In this document: one piece after another, positions 32,501-37,351 of the stretch
Layout of the letters: every line of letters starts with the position of its first letter
Numbering within the stretch: position 1 is the first letter of the stretch
Origin: Phycisphaerae bacterium
GTDB lineage: Bacteria; Planctomycetota; Phycisphaerae; Tepidisphaerales; Tepidisphaeraceae
Direction: 5' to 3'
NCBI GenBank assembly: GCA_025936175.1
Contig: JAICTV010000026.1
Location: forward strand, 1 to 37,351
Length of the DNA: 37,351 nucleotides
Position numbers and translations under genes: made by a program
Notes under the pieces: model-generated
What the model was told of the DNA's origin: nothing
What the model saw: the letters and a program-made list of their open reading frames with translations, nothing else
Databases searched by the model: none

Positions 32501-33619
32501 TCAAAGCGCTGCCTTTACTCCTTGACGACCACGCGTTGCCAGCAGCTTCTCGATCTCGGCGAATGTGTCAGTCACCGCCCGCCGCCAGGTGTACTTGTTG
32601 ACGCTCAGCTCCCGCGCGCGCCGGCCGATCGCCTTCGTCTTCTGCCGATCGCTCGCCAGTTTCTCCAGCGCATCGGCCAGTCCTGCCGGATCGTCGGGCG
32701 ACATCAGCAACTCCGGCGTCTGGAGCTCGTTGAGCAGCATCCGCGTCTGCGGCTGATCCGTCGCTACCACCGCCAGCCCGCTCGACATGTAGTCGAATAC
32801 TTTCAGCGGCGACGAATAATCCGCCGGCCCGCGGCGATAGAGACACAAGCCCACATCCATCGCACTCATCCACTGCGGCAGCTTCTCGTAATCCTCGACG
32901 CCGTAGTAATGCACGTTCGGCGGCATGTCGCGCATCTGGTTCATGCCTTGGCCGATCAGATGGAACACAATGTCCTGTCGGTTCCCGCGCTGCCAGATGA
33001 GCGACGCCGCGTCGGCGAGCAATTTGAAATTGTGCCACGCGACGTACGCGCTGCCGATCCACAGCACGTTGAAGCTGTTCGCATCGCGATGCTGCAAGCG
33101 CGGCACAACCGGCGCATCGGGCTTGTACAGATCCGGATCTGATCCGTTCGGCACCGTCAGCGTCCGCGCGATGCCGAGGTTTTTGTGTACGTAATCGGAC
33201 AGGTGCTGCGAGACGCAAACAGCAAGATCGCACCCTTTGCCGAAGTGACGAAACCCGTCGATGTTCTTCTGCACCTGCTGCGGCGTGAGCTTGCGATACT
33301 CGCCGTACTCAGGCACGGTGTTGAACTCCCACACCATCAGCGGATTTCCGAGCAGCGCGCGCGTCGGGCCGAGCGTCCAGGTGCATGGGTTTGGCAGATC
33401 GTGCTCGACGCGTATGTAGATCAAATCCATGTCGCGCAGCTTGAGCGTCCGCGCGAAGCGCTTGCCCGGCAGCGGCTTGGTCAGCGGATGCGCCACGCCC
33501 GGCCACATCCACACCTCATGCCCGAGCGCCACCGTGTTCTGCACGAACTGCCGCACGTGCGCATTGGCGCCGTCGTGGCTGTCAGGGCGAAACCGAGCGT
33601 TGGCGTAAGCGACGCGCAT
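32501..33619 (-). CDS. GT4-like glycosyltransferase
   Basis: The 372-residue protein begins MRVAYANARFRPDSHDGANAH and has a GT-B fold: VPNGSDPDLYKPD at the domain junction, VLWIGSAYVAWHNFKLL and VFHLIGQG for the donor domain. In place of a standard EX7E it has YSSPLKVFDYMSSGLAVVATD, a form seen in some GT4 enzymes. It acts in the cytoplasm. ATG 33619 is preferred over ATG 33649, which would overlap the previous gene by 20 bases; only a weak GAGAG precedes it. The C-terminus ends in the RRAVTDTFAEIEKLL helix and a short tail that abuts the hairpin repeat. The donor sugar is unknown. Confidence 0.8.
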   Translation of the reverse strand: MRVAYANARFRPDSHDGANAHVRQFVQNTVALGHEVWMWPGVAHPLTKPLPGKRFARTLKLRDMDLIYIRVEHDLPNPCTWTLGPTRALLGNPLMVWEFNTVPEYGEYRKLTPQQVQKNIDGFRHFGKGCDLAVCVSQHLSDYVHKNLGIARTLTVPNGSDPDLYKPDAPVVPRLQHRDANSFNVLWIGSAYVAWHNFKLLADAASLIWQRGNRQDIVFHLIGQGMNQMRDMPPNVHYYGVEDYEKLPQWMSAMDVGLCLYRRGPADYSSPLKVFDYMSSGLAVVATDQPQTRMLLNELQTPELLMSPDDPAGLADALEKLASDRQKTKAIGRRARELSVNKYTWRRAVTDTFAEIEKLLATRGRQGVKAAL

Positions 33620-33629
33620 TTCTCTCAAA

Positions 33630-34550
33630 CTACCTTCCACGAATCGCACAGACGGTTAATCGCCACGTATCGATCGACATCGGCGCCTGCCGGATCGCGC
33701 TCAGCGCATGCCGCCGCGCGACGTTCAGATTCCCGCTCCGCAACGCCGCCCAGCCCCAGCGCCGGTACTGCTCGGGGTGCGGCAAAAGTTTCCGCTCGCG
33801 GAACGTCCAGTTGCCCGGCATCGGCAGCTTCCGGCGCTTGTAGGCGTCGGCGACGATCTGCTTTTTCACCGCCTTCTGCTGCTCGTACTTCGTGTAGTTC
33901 ACGCTCTGCAAATGCTGGCGGTACTGAAGCAGCACGTCGGGCAGGTTTGCGAGCTTGCCGACTTCCGCGAGGCGGAGGAACAGGTCGAGATCTTCACTGA
34001 CCATGAGATCTTCGCGATAACCGCCGACCTTCAAGAGCGCATCGCGCCGCATCATCACGGTCGGATGCACGATCGCCCAGCCGACGCCGTTGAGCAGCTC
34101 CGCTTCGATCTCCTCGTGCGTCGTCTTGTGCGTCGGCTTCTCGACGCGCGAGCCGTACGGGTCGATCAGCACCACGCGCGTGCCCAGCGCGACGCACTCG
34201 GGGTGCATCCGCATGTACTCGATCTCCTTCTCGAAGCGCTCGGGCATCGAGATGTCGTCGCTGTCCATCCGCGCGACGAACTCGCCGCGGGCATGGTTCA
34301 GGCCGCGACGGAGGAGACTCACGTAGCCGCGATGCTCGAGCGGGAAGAATCGGATCCGTTCATCCGCCTCCGCGTACTCGCGGATGATGTGGACGGAGCG
34401 GTCGCTCGAGCCGTCGTCGAGGATGATGAACTCAAAATCGCTGAAGGTCTGCGCGAGGATGCTCTCGACCGCGGGCGTGAGGTAGTCCTCGGTGTTGTAC
34501 ACCGGCATGACTACCGAGATGGCGGGAAGTTTTCCGTTGCCGCTGGCCAC
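33630..34550 (-). CDS. GT2 family glycosyltransferase, tandem paralogue (copy 1)
   Basis: The 306-residue protein (from GTG 34550) has AISVVMPVYNTEDYL, ILDDGSSDRSV, the DSDD metal motif at 96-99 (ARMDSDDISMPERF), LLNGVGWAIVHPTVMMRRDA and EDLDLFLRLAEVGKLANLPD. It matches the next gene upstream (34699-35610) along its whole length. The start is chosen by aligning with that copy, where the fold begins seven codons after ATG; ATG 34598 is the alternative but lies within a hairpin repeat. It ends WRLTVCAIRGR, a C-terminal motif shared with its neighbours. It should add one sugar on the cytoplasmic side. Confidence 0.85.
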   Translation of the reverse strand: MASGNGKLPAISVVMPVYNTEDYLTPAVESILAQTFSDFEFIILDDGSSDRSVHIIREYAEADERIRFFPLEHRGYVSLLRRGLNHARGEFVARMDSDDISMPERFEKEIEYMRMHPECVALGTRVVLIDPYGSRVEKPTHKTTHEEIEAELLNGVGWAIVHPTVMMRRDALLKVGGYREDLMVSEDLDLFLRLAEVGKLANLPDVLLQYRQHLQSVNYTKYEQQKAVKKQIVADAYKRRKLPMPGNWTFRERKLLPHPEQYRRWGWAALRSGNLNVARRHALSAIRQAPMSIDTWRLTVCAIRGR

Positions 34551-34590
34551 GATTCCGTTCTCACTCCAACTGCTTCGCGTGCGGCGAAGA

Positions 34591-34668
34591 ATTGTCATCC
34601 CGAGCGGGACTCCGCGAGGGATCTCGGACGCTGTTTGGCATCCGAGATCCCTCGGAGTACCTGACAAT
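34591..34668. repeat. Dispersed hairpin repeat between tandem GT2 genes
   Basis: GAGGGATCTCGGA (34616-34628) pairs exactly with TCCGAGATCCCTC (34641-34653). The stem continues through ACTCCG/CGGAGT and ends in ATTGTC (34591-34596) with GACAAT (34663-34668). It occupies most of the 148-base gap between two paralogous GT2 genes. A partial copy is seen at 1-20. Confidence 0.8.
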
Positions 34669-34698
34669 CAATGTGTGCCCGTGCATCCATGCATCCCT

Positions 34699-35610
34699 TC
34701 AATAACCACGGATCGCGCACGCGAGCGTGCGCCAGGACTCCTTCGACAGCGGGGCGGCCCGCCACAGCGCCACCGCGTGCTTGCGCGCCACGGCGACGTT
34801 GCCGTTGAGCAAGGCGCGCCACGCCCACGCCCGAAGCTGTACGTCTTTGCTCGGCTTGGGTTTCGGGGTGAACTTCCAGCCCGACGGGACACTGAGCCCG
34901 CGGCGGTTGTACGCCTCGCGCACCGCGGCGTCCGCCAGCTTCGCCTGCTGATCGGCTCGCGTGCGGTTGATGCTCTCGGTGTGCTGTCGATAACTCAACA
35001 GCAAGTCCGGAAGGTTTGCAAGCTTGCCGATTTCCGCCAGGCGAAGGAACAGGTCGAGGTCCTCGACCCACTGCCACTGCTTTCGATACCCGCCGACGCG
35101 CTCGATCGCATCGCGGCGCATCATCGCGACCGGATGGACGATCGCCCAGCCGACGCCATTGAGGAGTTCCTTGTCGATCTCCTCGTGCGCGAGCTTGTGC
35201 TCGGAGCGGAACAGCTCGCAGCCGTACGGATCGATGCCGATCACGCGGCTGCCGAGCGCGACGCAGTCGCGGTGGGGCCGGAGATATTCAATCTGTTTGG
35301 CGAAGCGGCTGGGATAGGAAACGTCGTCCGCATCCATCCGGGCGACAAACTCGCCGCGCGCTTTCGCAAGCCCATCGTTGAGCGCGCCGACAATGCCGGT
35401 GTTCGGACGCGCGATCAGCTTGATGCGTCCGTCGCGGCGGGCGAAGTCGTCCAGGATTTTCGCCGAGCGATCGGTCGAGCCGTCGTTGACGATGAGAAAT
35501 TCGAAGTCCTCGAACGTCTGCGCGAGGATGCTGCTGATCGACGCCTGCAGGTACGCGGCGCCGTTGTACACGGGCATGACGACCGAGATGGCAGGAGCTG
35601 TTTCCGCCAT
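34699..35610 (-). CDS. GT2 family glycosyltransferase, tandem paralogue (copy 2)
   Basis: The 303-residue protein has AISVVMPVYNGAAYL, IVNDGSTDRSAKI and the DADD metal motif at 93-96 (ARMDADDVSYPSRF). LLNGVGWAIVHPVAMMRRDA and EDLDLFLRLAEIGKLANLPDLLL are shared almost word for word with copy 1. The C-terminus is WRTLACAIRGY. ATG 35610 starts four bases after the stop codon of the preceding gene, with an AGGG at short spacing. The two copies may form two successive linkages of related sugars, or be redundant. Confidence 0.88.
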   Translation of the reverse strand: MAETAPAISVVMPVYNGAAYLQASISSILAQTFEDFEFLIVNDGSTDRSAKILDDFARRDGRIKLIARPNTGIVGALNDGLAKARGEFVARMDADDVSYPSRFAKQIEYLRPHRDCVALGSRVIGIDPYGCELFRSEHKLAHEEIDKELLNGVGWAIVHPVAMMRRDAIERVGGYRKQWQWVEDLDLFLRLAEIGKLANLPDLLLSYRQHTESINRTRADQQAKLADAAVREAYNRRGLSVPSGWKFTPKPKPSKDVQLRAWAWRALLNGNVAVARKHAVALWRAAPLSKESWRTLACAIRGY

Positions 35611-35614
35611 GACC

Positions 35615-36493
35615 CTAGTGCCCCCGCAGTGCGCAGTACATCAGCCGCCACGATTCAATCGAGGTGAAGGCGTTGGACATCGTCTTCCACGCGCGCTTGC
35701 GCGCCTCGGCCAAATCTTTTCGCTTCAGAGCCGCCCAGCCGGCCTTGCGGTTGTTGCGCGCGCGCTGTCGTCGGTGCGCCGCGCGAACGATCCGCCGCTC
35801 GTGCCACGGCAGGTACGCCATGTACTCATTCACAAGTGCCCGATCGTCCTTCTCGAACGGCGTCTCGCCGGACATGGTCTTGCTCGCGCCGTGCAGGCGG
35901 AAGATCGCCAGGCACTGGTGCACGACGTGCGGCCCGACGCCCGCCTTGAACTTCAGCCGCAGCCAGTACTCGTAGTCGAAGCTGTAGTGCAGCTCTTCGC
36001 GGAACGGCCCGAGCTGCTTCCACAGCGACGACGCCCAGAAGCTCGACTGCTGCGGGATCGGATTTCTGATCAGCCAGTCGCTCGGCTCGGAGTGGAGCTG
36101 AACCGGGTACGGGCGAAAATCGCCGCTGGGTTCGAGGTACTGCGACCAGCCGACGATGAAGCTTCCACCGTCCTGATACGCCTGCGCGACGCGATCGAAC
36201 GCCTTGGGCAGAAAGTAATCGTCGCTGTTGATGTACGCGTACAGATCGCCGCTGGCGTGCTCGAAGCCCTTGTTGATCGCGTGGCTCTGGCCGCGGTCCT
36301 TCTCGCTGCACCACCAGGTCAGGTGCTTCTCGTACTTCCTGATGATCTCGACCGAGTTATCGGTGCTTCCGCCGTCGCAGATGATGTACTCGAGGTTGGG
36401 GTAGCCCTGGTCGAGGACGGACGAAATCGTCTGCTCCAGGTATTGTCCCTGGTTGTAGCTGGGCGTGACGATGGAAATGCGCGGGAGCGACAT
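35615..36493 (-). CDS. GT2 family glycosyltransferase
   Basis: The 292-residue protein begins MSLPRISIVTPSYNQGQYLE and has ICDGGSTDNSVEI (38-50) and INSDDYFLP with the metal motif NSDD (89-92). SFWASSLWKQLGPF and HYSFDYEYWLRLKFKAG are typical of GT2 enzymes from polysaccharide loci. Its C-terminal 80 residues, ending AFTSIESWRLMYCALRGH, resemble the tails of the two tandem paralogues, although its catalytic domain belongs to another GT2 branch. Start ATG 36493. It lies 50 bases after the GT4 gene upstream and four bases before copy 2. Confidence 0.87.
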   Translation of the reverse strand: MSLPRISIVTPSYNQGQYLEQTISSVLDQGYPNLEYIICDGGSTDNSVEIIRKYEKHLTWWCSEKDRGQSHAINKGFEHASGDLYAYINSDDYFLPKAFDRVAQAYQDGGSFIVGWSQYLEPSGDFRPYPVQLHSEPSDWLIRNPIPQQSSFWASSLWKQLGPFREELHYSFDYEYWLRLKFKAGVGPHVVHQCLAIFRLHGASKTMSGETPFEKDDRALVNEYMAYLPWHERRIVRAAHRRQRARNNRKAGWAALKRKDLAEARKRAWKTMSNAFTSIESWRLMYCALRGH

Positions 36494-36543
36494 CTGTATG
36501 AATTAAATCGGACCAAACGACGAATGGATTTCATCGTTCTCAT

Positions 36544-37351
36544 TTAGCCCGCCGCTTGCGGCGGGGCGTTTGTAGCCGTCACGAAATGCCCCGGCGTGAA
36601 CGCCGGGCTATGTGATTTCGCTAACAACGTCTCATAAAGTTTCGTATACGCGCGGGCCTGCACTTCGATCGAGTACTCCTCGACTGCGACGCGCCGGCAT
36701 TCTTTGCCCATCGACGTTCGCGCCGCGTCATCGCGCAGCGCGACGACTATGCGCTCGCGCAACGCCTGCGTGTCGCCCGTGGCCGCGAGCCAGCCCGTCT
36801 GCCCCGGCCGAACCATGTCGGGGATCCCGCCCGAGGCGAAGCCGACGACCGGCGTGCCGCAGGCGAGCGACTCGATCACCGTCTGCCCGAACGATTCCTG
36901 CAGCGACGGGATGACGAACACGTCGGCGGCTGAGTAGATCGTGGAGAGCATCCGATCGTTGTTCACCTTCCCGAGCGACAGGTGCCGCAGGCCCGCCGGA
37001 AGCTCACATTTCCCACCACCGACGGAGACGAGCAGGAGATTCTCGATGCCGCTGATCCCCGCGACGGCGTCGGCGAGATGACGGAAGCCTTTGCGCACGT
37101 TCGCGACAGATTCCGCCGCGAAGAGCACGACCTTCGCACCGCGCGGGATATTCCACAGGTCGCGGCTGAAGCCTTTGTCGCGCGGGACGAATTCTTCGAT
37201 GTCGAGACCATTGGGAATCACGCTGATCGGGAACTTGCCGAAGAGCGATGAACGTTTCGCCTCGGCGGCGATCCAGTGGCTCGTGCCGACCACGTGGATG
37301 GGCGCTGCGGCAATCGCATCGCGCCGGCGAATCCAGTTGGCGCGCGATAGA
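36544..37351 (-). CDS. GT4 family glycosyltransferase (C-terminal part, cut by window edge)
   Basis: The reading frame stays open to the right edge, so the N-terminal part is missing; 268 residues are visible. They include the end of the N-terminal domain (LSRANWIRRRDA, VVGTSHWIA, ISVIPNGLDIEEFVP) and a full donor domain with VLFAAESVANVRKGF and the EX7E motif ESFGQTVIE followed by SLACGTPVVGFASGG. An internal GTG at 37293 is not the true start. The family's usual end is near YTKLYETLL; the last 22 residues are encoded by a hairpin repeat (36545-36610). It is the first gene of the visible locus and was probably transcribed from outside the window. Confidence 0.88.
   Translation of the reverse strand, partial: LSRANWIRRRDAIAAAPIHVVGTSHWIAAEAKRSSLFGKFPISVIPNGLDIEEFVPRDKGFSRDLWNIPRGAKVVLFAAESVANVRKGFRHLADAVAGISGIENLLLVSVGGGKCELPAGLRHLSLGKVNNDRMLSTIYSAADVFVIPSLQESFGQTVIESLACGTPVVGFASGGIPDMVRPGQTGWLAATGDTQALRERIVVALRDDAARTSMGKECRRVAVEEYSIEVQARAYTKLYETLLAKSHSPAFTPGHFVTATNAPPQAAG
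36545..36610. repeat. Dispersed hairpin repeat at the 3' end of the edge GT4 gene
   Basis: TAGCCCGCCGCTTGCGGCGGGGC (36545-36567) and GCCCCGGCGTGAACGCCGGGCTA (36588-36610) each fold on themselves, and their ends TAGCCCG/CGGGCTA pair. The stop codon of the GT4 gene (36544-36546) lies at its left end, so the repeat is translated as the last 22 residues. Confidence 0.75.

Overview
The window is high-GC and gene-dense. It most likely comes from a planctomycete, probably of the Phycisphaerae. This rests on the planctomycete-style exosortase/PEP-CTERM system (a VPEP motif, a hydrophobic stretch and an Arg cluster), a TadG-like pilin-type protein, a KGG-repeat stress protein and a long run of glycosyltransferases. 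No rRNA, tRNA, CRISPR array, phage gene or transposase was seen, so the taxonomy is an inference.

Layout. Bases 1-3.8 kb hold a TadG-like protein (-) with its own terminator, a lipoprotein (+), a beta-propeller PEP-CTERM protein (+) and the C-terminal remnant of an O-GlcNAc-transferase-type enzyme (+). Bases 3.85-6.7 kb hold sucA, the 2-oxoglutarate dehydrogenase E1 gene (-). Bases 6.8-8.4 kb hold a KGG-repeat protein (+) convergent with a small PEP-CTERM-like protein (-). Each of these two has a perfect sigma-54 core site about 200-250 bases upstream of its start. From 8.45 kb to the right edge every gene is on the minus strand, so transcription runs from high to low coordinates through one exopolysaccharide/exosortase locus.

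The locus read in transcription order. First come about a dozen sugar-transfer and modification genes: GT4 (cut by the window edge), three related GT2 enzymes, GT4, GT2, GT4, a Wzy/O-antigen-ligase-like membrane protein, GT4, GT2, a serine-acetyltransferase-like enzyme, GT2, GT4, a Cys-less asparagine-synthase-like protein and GT2. After a leader of about 400 bases come a WecG/TagA glycosyltransferase fused to a nucleotidyltransferase-like and beta-helix domain, the exosortase, its EpsI partner, a Wzz/BY-kinase, a sugar-phosphate transferase that would start the lipid-linked repeat, and a 1410-residue TPR protein of the PrsT kind. Together they suggest assembly of an acylated heteropolysaccharide by a Wzy-type route, coupled to exosortase processing of PEP-CTERM proteins such as the two in the left part. 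No Wzx flippase, Wza-type outer-membrane porin or ABC exporter lies in the window.

Features worth attention: the asparagine-synthase homologue has lost the core of its glutaminase domain and its catalytic Cys. Several gene junctions in the locus carry different hairpin-forming dispersed repeats, and three of these now encode the C-terminal tails of enzymes. Two sigma-54 sites suggest shared control of a PEP-CTERM protein and a stress protein.
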